Of a DNA stretch of 64,000 bases, positions 54,812 to 63,149 are shown piece by piece. The position numbers and the translations under genes were made by a program. The stretch is taken from the NCBI RefSeq assembly GCF_013377785.1, contig NZ_JABXWT010000002.1:459143-523142 (forward strand), read 5' to 3'. The notes beneath the pieces were generated by a model. That model was not told the DNA's origin. It searched no databases and saw only the letters and a list, made by a program, of their open reading frames with translations. Every line of letters starts with the position of its first letter. The stretch's first letter is position 1. The stretch comes from Ruegeria haliotis (GTDB lineage Bacteria; Pseudomonadota; Alphaproteobacteria; Rhodobacterales; Rhodobacteraceae).

Positions 54812-54830
54812 CTTTTCTGCTAAGCAAGAG

Positions 54831-55403
54831 TTACTCGGCCTTTTCAGCCTCAACCGAAATCTGAATCTGCACTTCGTCGCTAACGAACGGTGCGAACTGA
54901 CCCAGTTCGAACTCGCTGCGCGTCACAGTCGTTGTTGCGTTGAACCCGGCCCAGGGTTTGTTGGCCATCGGATGCTGATCGACTTTGTTCAACTTGGCAT
55001 CCAGTACAACCGATTTGGTCACGCCATTCATGGTCAGGTCACCGGTGATATTGGCGGTGTCATCGCCCGTTACCTCGATCCCGGTCGAGGTGAAGGTGAT
55101 CAGATCACCCTCTGCCGCGCCAAAGAAGTCTTCGGTCATGAAGTGATCTTCGCGTGGTTTCCAGCCGGTGAACATCTCCAGAACTGGCATTGACACGGCC
55201 ACGCTCGAAGCCGCCGGATCTTCCTGGTCGAACATGATCTCGCCCTCAAAGCCCGAGAACATGCCGGTGGTGGTTGAGAATCCAAGGTGGTTGTAGGTGA
55301 AAACCACCTGGCTGTGACTGGGGTCCAGAGTGTATTTCTCAGCGCTGGCGAATGCCGTGGTCGCCGATACGGCCAGGGCTGCAGCAAGAAGGGTGGATTT
55401 CAT
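54831..55403 (-). CDS. YceI family periplasmic protein
   Basis: A 190-residue YceI lipocalin-like protein with a signal peptide (MKSTLLAAALAVSATTAFA). Domain landmarks are YTLDPSHSQVVFTYNHLGFS, MFSGFEGEIMFDQEDP, HFMTEDFFGA, GDLTMNGVTKSVVLDAKLN and EVQIQISVEAEK. Binds a long isoprenoid or lipid in the periplasm in characterised relatives. It faces the b561-YceI fusion gene, whose C-terminal domain is a divergent version of the same fold. Confidence 0.93.
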   Translation of the reverse strand: MKSTLLAAALAVSATTAFASAEKYTLDPSHSQVVFTYNHLGFSTTTGMFSGFEGEIMFDQEDPAASSVAVSMPVLEMFTGWKPREDHFMTEDFFGAAEGDLITFTSTGIEVTGDDTANITGDLTMNGVTKSVVLDAKLNKVDQHPMANKPWAGFNATTTVTRSEFELGQFAPFVSDEVQIQISVEAEKAE

Positions 55404-55459
55404 GACAATCTCCGCGTTTTTTATGAATGCAATCCAACTGGGTTGCTCAAAAAGAAAAT

Positions 55460-55479
55460 GTGCCGCCTAACGGCGGCAC
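55460..55479 (-). terminator. Terminator between the 55530 gene and yceI
   Basis: Perfect 8-base stem GTGCCGCC/GGCGGCAC with loop TAAC. On the minus strand it is followed by ATTTTCTTTTT, so it probably ends the 55530-56048 transcript before the yceI promoter. Confidence 0.78.
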
Positions 55480-55529
55480 ACAACCCTTTTTGATTCACAA
55501 TCTCTGTTTCTTTTTGAACAGAACAAAAA

Positions 55530-56048
55530 TCAGGCGAAAATTGTTACGCTTTGGCTCAGTTGTCCCTTCAACGCTCGGCTGACATCCGCCGATTCCAACG
55601 GCAGTTTCATCAGCAGGCTGCCATCCACGTCGAAAAGCTGCACCTCTTCGTCCTCAAAATGCGCGCCACCCAATGAATCATAGCTGCGACGCAACACGGT
55701 TTGAGGGCGCCCATTTTCGTTCTTTTGCAACACCCGAACCTCGCGGCGGATTGGGTCAAAATAGGCGTCCGGACGCGGATCCAATACTTCCACGGTCAGC
55801 AAGCTTACTCCGACGATCAGGAACAGCATCGATGCCGCCATTTTGATCGGCCAGACATCGGCACCAATGACCGATCCCGGCATCAGCCACATGGAAAACG
55901 CCGACACGATCAGAAACGCGCCAATGACCCGCGACAGAATCATCCGGGCTTTCCAATTTGGGGCGAACGCAATCATGACCGGCACAGAATGTTCAAAGCG
56001 CGTGCCGGGCGCTTGGTCTTGGAAGGTGTTCGTGTTTATCGCGGTCAT
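55530..56048 (-). CDS. Two-pass membrane protein, function unknown
   Basis: A 172-residue protein with a cytoplasmic N-terminus, two membrane segments (about 39-56, RVIGAFLIVSAFSMWLM, and 66-86, WPIKMAASMLFLIVGVSLLT) and a soluble C-terminal domain (about 92-172) that is beta-rich (DAYFDPIRREVRVLQKNENG, YDSLGGAHFEDEEVQLFDVD). Similar small proteins occur in Rhodobacteraceae but I cannot name a family. It is divergent from rpsF, with 284 bases between the two start codons. Confidence 0.7.
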   Translation of the reverse strand: MTAINTNTFQDQAPGTRFEHSVPVMIAFAPNWKARMILSRVIGAFLIVSAFSMWLMPGSVIGADVWPIKMAASMLFLIVGVSLLTVEVLDPRPDAYFDPIRREVRVLQKNENGRPQTVLRRSYDSLGGAHFEDEEVQLFDVDGSLLMKLPLESADVSRALKGQLSQSVTIFA

Positions 56049-56332
56049 AACATTTTACCCTGTATAAGGTTACCGTCGCAGGTTTGTTCAAGCCGGTTAG
56101 TTTCCGGTATGCGAAACAACTTTGAGCCGAAAAGCGTCAGGAATTGGGCGGCTCGAAGGAAATTGGGCGGCGTCTCAAAGGCATATGTGGCAGGGCTTGC
56201 CCCGGGTGAATAAACGTGTATACGAGGCCTTCCTTCGCAATATGTATGAATCGCGCAGCCTCTCGTGGCAGGGTCGCGAAGGATCGGATGGCCCCGTCTT
56301 TGAAATGCGCCTTGATAGAAACAGGAGTGCAC

Positions 56333-56686
56333 ATGCCACTGTATGAGCATGTAATGATCGCGCGTCAGGATTTGTCCAACACGCAAGCAGAAAGCCTTGT
56401 CGAACATTTCGGCACCGTTCTGGCTGACAATGGCGGCAACGTCGTCGACAGCGAGTACTGGGGTGTCAAGACGATGGCCTACAAGATCAACAAGAACCGC
56501 AAGGGTCACTATTCCTTCCTGAAGACCGACGCTACCGCTGGCGCCATTCAGGAAATGGAGCGCCTGATGCGCCTGCATGACGATGTTATGCGCGTTCTGA
56601 CCATCAAGGTCGACGAGCACAACGAGGGCCCTTCGGTCCAGATGCAGAAGCGCGACGAGCGCGAAGGCCGCCGCGAGCGCCGTTGA
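56333..56686 (+). CDS. rpsF: 30S ribosomal protein S6
   Basis: A 117-residue S6: MPLYEHVMIARQDLSNTQAE, WGVKTMAYKINKNRKGHYSF and MRVLTIKVDEHNEGPS, with the basic tail KRDEREGRRERR. The ATG at 56333 follows AGGAG by seven bases. First gene of rpsF-rpsR-rplI. The leader 56049-56332 has two copies of AATTGGGCGGC (56142 and 56161) and could carry an S6:S18 autoregulatory structure as known in other bacteria, which I could not fold here. Confidence 0.97.
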   Translation: MPLYEHVMIARQDLSNTQAESLVEHFGTVLADNGGNVVDSEYWGVKTMAYKINKNRKGHYSFLKTDATAGAIQEMERLMRLHDDVMRVLTIKVDEHNEGPSVQMQKRDEREGRRERR

Positions 56687-56713
56687 TCAACGCCTGACGA
56701 AAGGACTTAAACC

Positions 56714-56941
56714 ATGGCCGCAAAACCATTTTTCCGCCGCCGCAAGGTCTGCCCGTTCTCGGGCGACAACGCGCCGAAGATCGATTACAAAGACACCCGT
56801 CTGCTGCAACGCTACATCTCTGAGCGCGGCAAAATCGTTCCTTCGCGCATCACCGCCGTTTCGGCAAAAAAGCAGCGTGAACTGGCCCGTGCTATCAAGC
56901 GCGCCCGCTTCCTCGCCCTGCTGCCCTACGCCGTGAAGTAA
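56714..56941 (+). CDS. rpsR: 30S ribosomal protein S18
   Basis: A 75-residue S18: [40 protein letters not shown] and [18 protein letters not shown]. It pairs with S6 in the 30S platform. Gaps of 27 and 12 bases to rpsF and rplI indicate one operon. Confidence 0.97.
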   Translation: MAAKPFFRRRKVCPFSGDNAPKIDYKDTRLLQRYISERGKIVPSRITAVSAKKQRELARAIKRARFLALLPYAVK

Positions 56942-56953
56942 GGAGACACTGAC

Positions 56954-57574
56954 ATGCAAGTTATCCTTCTGGAACGCGTTGCGAAATTGGGTCAGATGGG
57001 CGACGTCGTTGACGTCAAGTCTGGCTACGCCCGCAACTTCCTGCTGCCCCAAGGCAAAGCGCTGAGCGCTTCGGACGCCAACGTCGCGTCATTCGAAGCT
57101 CAGAAAGCGCAGCTTGAGGCCCGCAACCTGGAAACCAAAAAAGAAGCTGAAGCGCTGGCTGAAAAGCTGGACGGACAGCAGTTCATCGTGATTCGCTCGG
57201 CATCGGATGCTGGCGCTCTGTACGGTTCGGTCACTCCACGTGACGCCGCAGACGCCGCCACTGAGGCTGGTTTCACCGTTGATAAGAAACAGGTCATCCT
57301 GATCGCACCGATCAAGGATCTGGGCCTGCATTCGGTCGCGGTGAAACTGCACCCCGAAGTCGAAGTCCAGATCAAGATGAACGTTGCCCGTTCGGAAGAA
57401 GAAGCCGAACTGCAAGCATCTGGCAAGTCGATTCAGGAACTGGCCGCCGAAGAAGAGGCAGCCGCCGAATTCGAGATCGCCGAACTGTTCGACGACATCG
57501 GCTCGGCCGCATCGGATGACGACGACCTGGCCGCCGAAGCAGCCCCGGCTGAAGAAGACGAAGCCAAGGCCTGA
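56954..57574 (+). CDS. rplI: 50S ribosomal protein L9
   Basis: A 206-residue L9. The N-domain [20 protein letters not shown] and [14 protein letters not shown], a central helix and the C-domain [16 protein letters not shown] are standard. The protein has ~55 extra C-terminal residues compared with E. coli L9, strongly acidic and alanine-rich ([38 protein letters not shown]), a feature of Rhodobacterales L9. A terminator follows. Confidence 0.97.
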   Translation: MQVILLERVAKLGQMGDVVDVKSGYARNFLLPQGKALSASDANVASFEAQKAQLEARNLETKKEAEALAEKLDGQQFIVIRSASDAGALYGSVTPRDAADAATEAGFTVDKKQVILIAPIKDLGLHSVAVKLHPEVEVQIKMNVARSEEEAELQASGKSIQELAAEEEAAAEFEIAELFDDIGSAASDDDDLAAEAAPAEEDEAKA

Positions 57575-57598
57575 GCTGGCTGAAGTCTACGAATTAAA

Positions 57599-57625
57599 GG
57601 GTCGCGCGTATTGCGCGGCTCTTTT
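57599..57625 (+). terminator. Terminator of the rpsF-rpsR-rplI operon
   Basis: Stem GGGTCGCGC/GCGCGGCTC (two G-T pairs) with a five-base loop and a run of T, 25 bases after rplI. Confidence 0.78.
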
Positions 57626-57729
57626 TCTTTGCGCACCCCACACGAGCAAAATTCGGCCAAATTTCGACCGTAAGCTTGCGGTTCGACTTGCGCCCATTAT
57701 CATCGCCGCTCGCAGTTTGGAGATTCAAT

Positions 57730-58215
57730 ATGGCAAATATTCCGCGTCGCAGCCTTATCGCGTTATTGCTTTTGGCGCCTCTCGCCGCCTGTAGCGGATC
57801 AGAGGTGTCCCGAGGGGACGCGCAGCCATTCGATCCCCCTCTTTACCCAAACGAAACGCCTGAACTGCGTGCGTCGATCAACAAATGGGCTGACCACTAC
57901 GAACTGCCACGCGAACTGATCCATAAACTGGCAATCCGCGAGAGCACACACCGACCTTGGGCTGTAAACAGCCCATATTATGGCCTGTTGCAAATCCTGC
58001 CCGCCACGGCGCGTTCCATGGGATATTCCGGCAATGCAAAGGGGTTACTGGATGCGGACACGAACCTTGAGTTTGCCGGAAAGTACCTGCGCGGCGCCTG
58101 GCTTCTATCGGATGGGGATCAACAACGGGCGATCTTCTTGTACGCCAAAGGGTTCTATCCCGAGGCCAAAGCACGTGGGATGTTGGTGGAAACAGGTCTT
58201 AAATCTGCGCCTTAG
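57730..58215 (+). CDS. Lipoprotein lytic transglycosylase (SLT domain)
   Basis: A 161-residue lipoprotein. Signal peptide with lipobox LAPLAAC (Cys21), then a short SLT/goose-lysozyme-like domain: YELPRELIHKLAIRESTHRP with the catalytic glutamate in IRES, NSPYYGLLQILPATARSMGY and LEFAGKYLRGAWLLSDGDQQ. It cuts glycan strands to 1,6-anhydro products in the periplasm. The ATG at 57730 follows GGAG; upstream codons are open to 57676. Confidence 0.9.
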   Translation: MANIPRRSLIALLLLAPLAACSGSEVSRGDAQPFDPPLYPNETPELRASINKWADHYELPRELIHKLAIRESTHRPWAVNSPYYGLLQILPATARSMGYSGNAKGLLDADTNLEFAGKYLRGAWLLSDGDQQRAIFLYAKGFYPEAKARGMLVETGLKSAP

Positions 58216-58320
58216 CTTTTTTCTGGTCTCAGTTAGCAGTCATGGCAGAATAGTGACAAATATGCTCTAACTTCCAGACGCAACGAGGCGAAATGCGCAG
58301 ACATTTCCTGCATCGTCTTG

Positions 58321-58340
58321 TCATATTTTCAAAAATATGA
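58321..58340. promoter_or_regulatory. AT-rich palindrome upstream of luxR
   Basis: TCATATTTT-CA-AAAATATGA, 9-base arms, 100 bases before the luxR start. Symmetric and AT-rich in a GC-rich genome; a candidate operator or nucleoid-protein site. Nothing else is supportable between 58216 and 58440. Confidence 0.5.
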
Positions 58341-58440
58341 TGTTCTGCCTGACGTGAGGTAAAATGGGTTCCACTCTGGTTAACAGCAGGCTCGACGACA
58401 CCATCGAGCTGCAAGATGGGCCGCAGTTGGTAGGCGCCAC

Positions 58441-59142
58441 ATGGAAATTGTCGATCTGAGCACACTGCCGGATTCAGAAACTCGTTATACCGAGTTCCTG
58501 AGGCAAATCTGTGAGAAACACGACATGGACCATGCGGCTTATGCCGGCATGAACCCTGCGGCAGGCACAGTAGCCGGCTTTGTGACTTATGACGACGCGT
58601 GGACTGAGCATTACCAGAACCAGGGTCTGATCATGGTTGACCCGACTATTCACATGGCCCGTCGCAGCATCGCGCCCGTGGATTGGAGCCGGTTGGAACG
58701 CAGCCCCGATTTTCAGCGTGTCTTCAGGGATGCAAGCGATTTTGGCCTTCCTAATCAAGGGGTTACAATACCGGTTCGCGGCCCGTACGGGGACATCGGC
58801 CTCCTCAGCGCGACCCGTAAATGCAGCAAAGATGAGTGGCGCAAACTATTCACGCATGTCATCAGCGATCTTCAGTCCATGGCCGTGCATATTCATGACA
58901 ACGTGGTCTCGTCCGACGAACTGACAAATGTGCTGTATCACCCAACCCTATCCACTCGCGAAGCCGAGATTTTGCAATGGGTGGCAGCAGGGAAATCACA
59001 GCAGGATATCGGTGATATTCTTTCCATTTCGCACCGCACAGTCGAAGTTCATTTGCGCTCCAGCCGTGAAAAACTCAGTGCCTTGACGACGCCGCAAGCC
59101 GTAGGCCGCGCGATAGCAATTGGCCTGATTACCCCAAGCTAA
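58441..59142 (+). CDS. LuxR-family quorum-sensing regulator
   Basis: A 233-residue transcription factor with an N-terminal acyl-homoserine-lactone domain (~15-160) and a C-terminal LuxR HTH (~165-230; LSTREAEILQWVAAGKSQQD, ISHRTVEVHLRSSREKL). The ligand-pocket residues correspond to those of TraR: W54, Y58, D67, P68, W82 and G107, so it should bind an AHL. It lies 107 bases upstream of the luxI-type gene on the same strand, the usual paired arrangement. I do not assign a species-specific name. Confidence 0.93.
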   Translation: MEIVDLSTLPDSETRYTEFLRQICEKHDMDHAAYAGMNPAAGTVAGFVTYDDAWTEHYQNQGLIMVDPTIHMARRSIAPVDWSRLERSPDFQRVFRDASDFGLPNQGVTIPVRGPYGDIGLLSATRKCSKDEWRKLFTHVISDLQSMAVHIHDNVVSSDELTNVLYHPTLSTREAEILQWVAAGKSQQDIGDILSISHRTVEVHLRSSREKLSALTTPQAVGRAIAIGLITPS

Positions 59143-59205
59143 TCACAAAAAGCACTAAATTCCGTCAAAATACGGGAATCCCCCAATAGAAAATCCCCCT
59201 CAAAA

Positions 59206-59225
59206 CGGTAACGTCTAGTTTACCG
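59206..59225. promoter_or_regulatory. Candidate lux box upstream of the autoinducer synthase
   Basis: A 20-base dyad CGGTAACGTCTAGTTTACCG with 6-base arms CGGTAA/TTACCG and 8-base centre, ending 24 bases before the luxI start. Length and position match LuxR-type binding sites, although the sequence differs from the Vibrio consensus. Confidence 0.5.
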
Positions 59226-59249
59226 ACTAACCACTCGAAGGGGGAAATT

Positions 59250-60104
59250 ATGATCATCGTGGTAGATGGCCTGAACAGACACCTGTTCAGTGAAGTTCTT
59301 GACGACATGTTTGAGCTGAGAGCGCGCGTATTTGGCGGTCGGCTTGGGTGGGACGTCAATATTCAGGATGGCAAAGAGATCGATGAATTCGATCATCTGG
59401 ACCCGGCATATGTGATCGGACTCGACGACGGGGGGAATGTCGTCGCAGCCGTGCGTGCCCTACAGACCACTGGACCTCACATGTTGGCCGACGTGTTTTC
59501 AGCCATTCTGGACGGAGAGGCCCCTATTCGCAGTGCCACCATGTGGGAATCAACCCGCTTCTGCGTCGACACCCAACGCCTGAATCGTGGTAAGGACAAA
59601 AACTCAGTGTCCTATGCGACGTGTGAACTGATGATCGGTTCGCTTGAATATGCGAAAAACTCCGGCATTCAGGATATCATCACCGTTATTGATCCCATCA
59701 TGGATCGGGTTCTCAAACGGTCCAACTGCGCACCTTACGACTATGTCGGCAAAACAGCTCCGATGGGTAAAGTCTCTGCCCTGGCCGCTTTGCTGGATTG
59801 CACAGAGGAACGTATTTCCGGAATTCGGGAATTCGCCGGTATCCATCAGGATGTTTTCCTCGAAGAGGAAGAAGCACTGGAGCTGTTCAAAGCCAAGAAA
59901 TCAGCCGAAATCAACCCTGCAAATCGTGATCACAAACCGCTGACCGAGCTCGAGAAGTACTTCGTCGAGCAGATGAGCGCAGCACGAAACGAAGCGGAAA
60001 GACAAGATGTTCTGAAGCTGATTGAGGCGCTGACTGACACCTTCACGACAGAGCAAAAGACCGCTCTGCTACAGACCCCCCGTGCTTTTGCTCATGAGGC
60101 CTGA
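59250..60104 (+). CDS. LuxI-family acyl-homoserine-lactone synthase with C-terminal extension
   Basis: A 284-residue autoinducer synthase. Conserved catalytic residues are all present: ELRARVFGGRLGWDV (arginine, phenylalanine, tryptophan), EFDHLDPAYVIG (two aspartates), AAVRALQTTGPHMLADVFSA (arginine) and MWESTRFCVD (glutamate, arginine). The typical LuxI ends near residue ~210; here ~70 extra residues follow, charged and helical (LELFKAKKSAEI, LTELEKYFVEQMSAARNEAE). It uses SAM and acyl-ACP; the product chain is unknown. A strong terminator follows. Confidence 0.94.
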   Translation: MIIVVDGLNRHLFSEVLDDMFELRARVFGGRLGWDVNIQDGKEIDEFDHLDPAYVIGLDDGGNVVAAVRALQTTGPHMLADVFSAILDGEAPIRSATMWESTRFCVDTQRLNRGKDKNSVSYATCELMIGSLEYAKNSGIQDIITVIDPIMDRVLKRSNCAPYDYVGKTAPMGKVSALAALLDCTEERISGIREFAGIHQDVFLEEEEALELFKAKKSAEINPANRDHKPLTELEKYFVEQMSAARNEAERQDVLKLIEALTDTFTTEQKTALLQTPRAFAHEA

Positions 60105-60135
60105 CCCCCTCACCTCATAGCACAAAGCCACCCAT

Positions 60136-60171
60136 GCGGAGCTGCCGATTTTCCGGCGGCTCCGCTTTTTT
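60136..60171 (+). terminator. Terminator after luxI
   Basis: Twelve-base stem GCGGAGCTGCCG/CGGCGGCTCCGC (one G-T pair), 6-base loop, then six T residues. Confidence 0.88.
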
Positions 60172-60197
60172 CTGTGCCCCCATAGGGGGGAAGAGGA

Positions 60198-61529
60198 TTA
60201 TTCCTCTTCCAGAGCCTCAACGGCCTTTTGCAGATCGTCTTTGCTGACTTCCTTGTCCGAGACTTGGGCCAGCTCAAAGACATAGTCGACGACCTTATCT
60301 TCAAAGATCGGCGCGCGCAGCTGTTGTTGCATCTGGGCGTTCTGCTGAACGAACTCAAAGAACTGACGTTCCTGACCAGGGTACTGACGCGCCTGGGTCA
60401 TGATCGCTTGGGTCATCTCGGCATCAGTGACTTCAACCTCGGCCTTTTGGCCCAGCTCAGCCAGCAGCAGGCCCAGACGGACGCGGCGCTCGGCCAAGCT
60501 GTTATGCTCGTCGGTGGGCTCGATCGGATCGTGATCGTGGCCTTCAACCTCGGGGTTCTCTTCGTGCCACAGTTGATGCGCGATCTGCTTGGCTTCGGCT
60601 TCGACCAGCGACGGCGGCAGATCGAACGACACTTTGGCATCCAGCGCGTCCAGCAGACCACGCTTCATCACAGCCCGTGCAGCGCCAGTGTATTCGGCCT
60701 CAAGGCGCTCAGCGATTTGACCTTTCAGTGCGGCCAGATCTTCGGCGCCAAACTTGGTGGCCAGCTCGTCATTGACCTCGGCTGCGACCGGCTCTTTTAC
60801 CTCTTTGATGGTGCAGCTAAATACGGCGTCCTTACCGGCCAGATGCTCGGCCTGATACTCCTCAGGGAAGGAGACGTTAACGTCTTTTTCTTCCTCGGCT
60901 TTCACGCCAACCAGCTGCTCTTCGAAACCGGGGATGAAGCTGTTGGACCCCAGAACCAGCGGATAGTCTTCGGCAGCACCACCTTCGAACTCTTCGCCGT
61001 CAACCTTGCCGACAAAGTCGAACACGATCTGGTCGCCATCCTTGGCTTTCGAGCCTTTGCGACGGGCTTTGAAATCCTGCGCGGTTTCGGCCAGGTTGTT
61101 CAGCGCTTCTTCGACGGCGGCATCGTCCGCTTTGACAATCAGCTTCTCCAGCTCAACCGATTTCAGATCGACTTCGGGGATCGCGGGCAGCGCCTCATAG
61201 GCCATCTCGACCTCGACATCGTCGCCTTCTTTCCAGTCCTCGTTGGTCATCTTGACCTCGGGCTGCAGTGCAGGACGCTCACCGCTGTCTTCGAAATGCT
61301 TGTTCATGGCACCGTCGATGGTTTCCTGCATCGCTTCGCCCAGCAGACGCTCACCAAACTGCTTTTTCAGCAGCGCCATCGGCACCTTGCCTTTGCGGAA
61401 ACCTTTCATTTCGACTTCGGGCTGTGCTTCGGTCAGCTTCTCGTTGACCTTCTCGTCCAGCTCGGCAGCGGATACGACAATGTTGTAGCCGCGTTTCAGA
61501 CCTTCGTTCAGCGTCTCGGTAACCTGCAT
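60198..61529 (-). CDS. tig: Trigger factor (ribosome-associated chaperone, PPIase)
   Basis: A 443-residue trigger factor. N-terminal ribosome-binding domain with [20 protein letters not shown], PPIase (FKBP-like) domain ~150-250 ([40 protein letters not shown]) and helical C-domain. The ATG at 61529 gives [20 protein letters not shown]; 17 more open codons upstream are not family-like. The long plus-strand frame over this gene is antisense noise. Convergent with luxI. Confidence 0.97.
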   Translation of the reverse strand: MQVTETLNEGLKRGYNIVVSAAELDEKVNEKLTEAQPEVEMKGFRKGKVPMALLKKQFGERLLGEAMQETIDGAMNKHFEDSGERPALQPEVKMTNEDWKEGDDVEVEMAYEALPAIPEVDLKSVELEKLIVKADDAAVEEALNNLAETAQDFKARRKGSKAKDGDQIVFDFVGKVDGEEFEGGAAEDYPLVLGSNSFIPGFEEQLVGVKAEEEKDVNVSFPEEYQAEHLAGKDAVFSCTIKEVKEPVAAEVNDELATKFGAEDLAALKGQIAERLEAEYTGAARAVMKRGLLDALDAKVSFDLPPSLVEAEAKQIAHQLWHEENPEVEGHDHDPIEPTDEHNSLAERRVRLGLLLAELGQKAEVEVTDAEMTQAIMTQARQYPGQERQFFEFVQQNAQMQQQLRAPIFEDKVVDYVFELAQVSDKEVSKDDLQKAVEALEEE

Positions 61530-61661
61530 TCTGGTAGTCCCCATAGGATTCGGGGCGCGCAAAACGGGCGCGCCGGGCAAATTTGACGCCTTCTATTTGC
61601 CCAGCCGCCCACGTGCAAGGGGCAATGGCCAGATCAGCCTTAATTTGCCGCCCTTTCAGAC

Positions 61662-61692
61662 AAAAAAACGCCCCGGCCAAAGCCGGAGCGTT
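61662..61692 (-). terminator. Terminator after the porin gene
   Basis: On the minus strand a GC-rich stem (AACGCTCCGGC with GCCGGGGCGTT, loop TTTG) followed by seven T residues, 25 bases after the porin stop codon. Confidence 0.82.
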
Positions 61693-61716
61693 GGTCAGTC
61701 GAAAAAGGACTGGCGA

Positions 61717-62841
61717 TCAGAATTTCCAGCGCGCGCCCAGCACCCAAGCTTCGTTATTTTCGAATGAGGTGCCATCGTCAAAATCGTGGTTGCGATACTT
61801 CAGATAGGCATCGGTGTTGATTGCCTCGATCTTCTGTACCACTGCGATGCCCCAAGCCTTTGTGCTGGATCCGTCGGTGTCGAAATCAGAACCATCGAAA
61901 TAGTCGATACCGATACCTGTTTTGCCCCATGAGACCCAATCACCTTCATAGGCAATTTTGCCGTACCAGTAATTCGGGTCCGAAGCCCCCGCAGAGTCAT
62001 CATCGCGCGTACCAACTGCAGCCGTGAAACTGAACCCGCTGGGCAACAGAACCGAGGCCGACCCGATCGTATCCTTGCGGTTATCGGAACTGCCGTCCCT
62101 GTCACGCACCGCATAAGCCAGCCCCGCAGCGAATTCGATACCACCGGCAAAGGTATTCGCGTAAGAAAGCCCGATATCATAATAGTCATCGTCATCACTG
62201 CTGGACAGAATGTTCTGACCATATGCGATGCCCGCCGAGAACCCATTGACGGTGGGCGTGTCATAGCGAACGCGGCCACGACGTGAGCCATCAAAGTTGC
62301 TGCTGGAGTCGCCAACAGTGATATCGCTCAGCAGATCGTCGGTGCCCCGATAGAAAAAGCCCGAGTTTTCATCATTCGTGAACGAGTAAAGCGCGGTGCC
62401 GACATAAGACAAGTCCACCTCGGCGGCGCCATCGGATACCATACTGCCCTGACCGGCCGAGAACTTACCCCAGCCGCCTTTCAAGGCGAAATCAACGTGA
62501 CGAATGTCTTCACGGTTCCAACCATCGGCATTTGTTCCAAACTGGTTAGCCGATGCTGATCCAGGCAATCCCAGCCCGGTTTCAAAACGGAAGGTGAACT
62601 CGTTGTTACCAAAAGGTTGCAACAGGCGCAGACCGACGCGGCTGTTGGACAGGTCGTTGTCCAGCACGCGGGTTTCGCTTTCCTGCCCATCATCGACCGA
62701 GATCAGGGCCGGGTTCAACTGTCCGTACAGCAACACATAGCCGCCGCTATTGTTTTCATATTTCAGCTCTGCGGCGGCGGGGACCGCGGTGGTTGCTGCC
62801 AAAACTGCAGCAACCGAAGAGCGTTTTAGATTAAAGATCAT
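61717..62841 (-). CDS. Outer-membrane porin
   Basis: A 374-residue beta-barrel porin of the alphaproteobacterial Gram-negative porin family. Signal peptide MIFNLKRSSVAAVLAATTAV ending at AAA; then alternating amphipathic strands (GGYVLLYGQLNPALISVDDG, NDLSNSRVGLRLLQPFGNNE, HVDFALKGGWGKFSAGQGSM) and the terminal phenylalanine (ARWKF) required for barrel insertion. A general diffusion role is expected. The start is the ATG at 62841; four more codons to 62853 are open. Upstream 62842-63149 (308 bases) holds the promoter region but no gene I can support. Confidence 0.93.
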   Translation of the reverse strand: MIFNLKRSSVAAVLAATTAVPAAAELKYENNSGGYVLLYGQLNPALISVDDGQESETRVLDNDLSNSRVGLRLLQPFGNNEFTFRFETGLGLPGSASANQFGTNADGWNREDIRHVDFALKGGWGKFSAGQGSMVSDGAAEVDLSYVGTALYSFTNDENSGFFYRGTDDLLSDITVGDSSSNFDGSRRGRVRYDTPTVNGFSAGIAYGQNILSSSDDDDYYDIGLSYANTFAGGIEFAAGLAYAVRDRDGSSDNRKDTIGSASVLLPSGFSFTAAVGTRDDDSAGASDPNYWYGKIAYEGDWVSWGKTGIGIDYFDGSDFDTDGSSTKAWGIAVVQKIEAINTDAYLKYRNHDFDDGTSFENNEAWVLGARWKF

Positions 62842-63076
62842 TTCACTCACCATGAAGGATTCCGGTTTCAGGTATTGCCCAAATGCTCCTAGAACGCTGC
62901 GGTTCCAATAACGGTCAGCTCATACCTTTCAAGCATTGCATTTCCGCCACAGATGGCATCAGGGCGAAAGTTTTCTTTTATATATTTATCAATAGATTAA
63001 GTTCACATTCACAGAGCAAGAGAGCACTCTCCAAATAAATTCTGCCGTGCAGTCATGCATCTGGCAAATACTTGCT

Positions 63077-63090
63077 GTGCATTAATGCAC
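63077..63090. promoter_or_regulatory. Palindrome between porin and nnr
   Basis: GTGCATTAATGCAC, a perfect 14-base palindrome in the 308-base gap between the porin and nnr genes. A related half, ATGCAT, occurs 20 bases away. It could be an operator for the porin gene (start 62841, minus strand). Confidence 0.4.
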
Positions 63091-63149
63091 GACCTGACAG
63101 CGGATTCCCGCCGAAGCCACCACAGTTAGGCCATTCCTCGCGCACAAAA

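Noticed and set aside
59215..59231. Third copy of the pdh/lpd operator before luxI (TAGTTTA-CCGA-CTAACCA)
   Set aside because: Only the left half matches; the right half differs at several positions and overlaps the candidate lux box.
60228..61586. 452-codon open frame on the plus strand
   Set aside because: Exact antisense of tig; a by-product of codon bias in a GC-rich gene.
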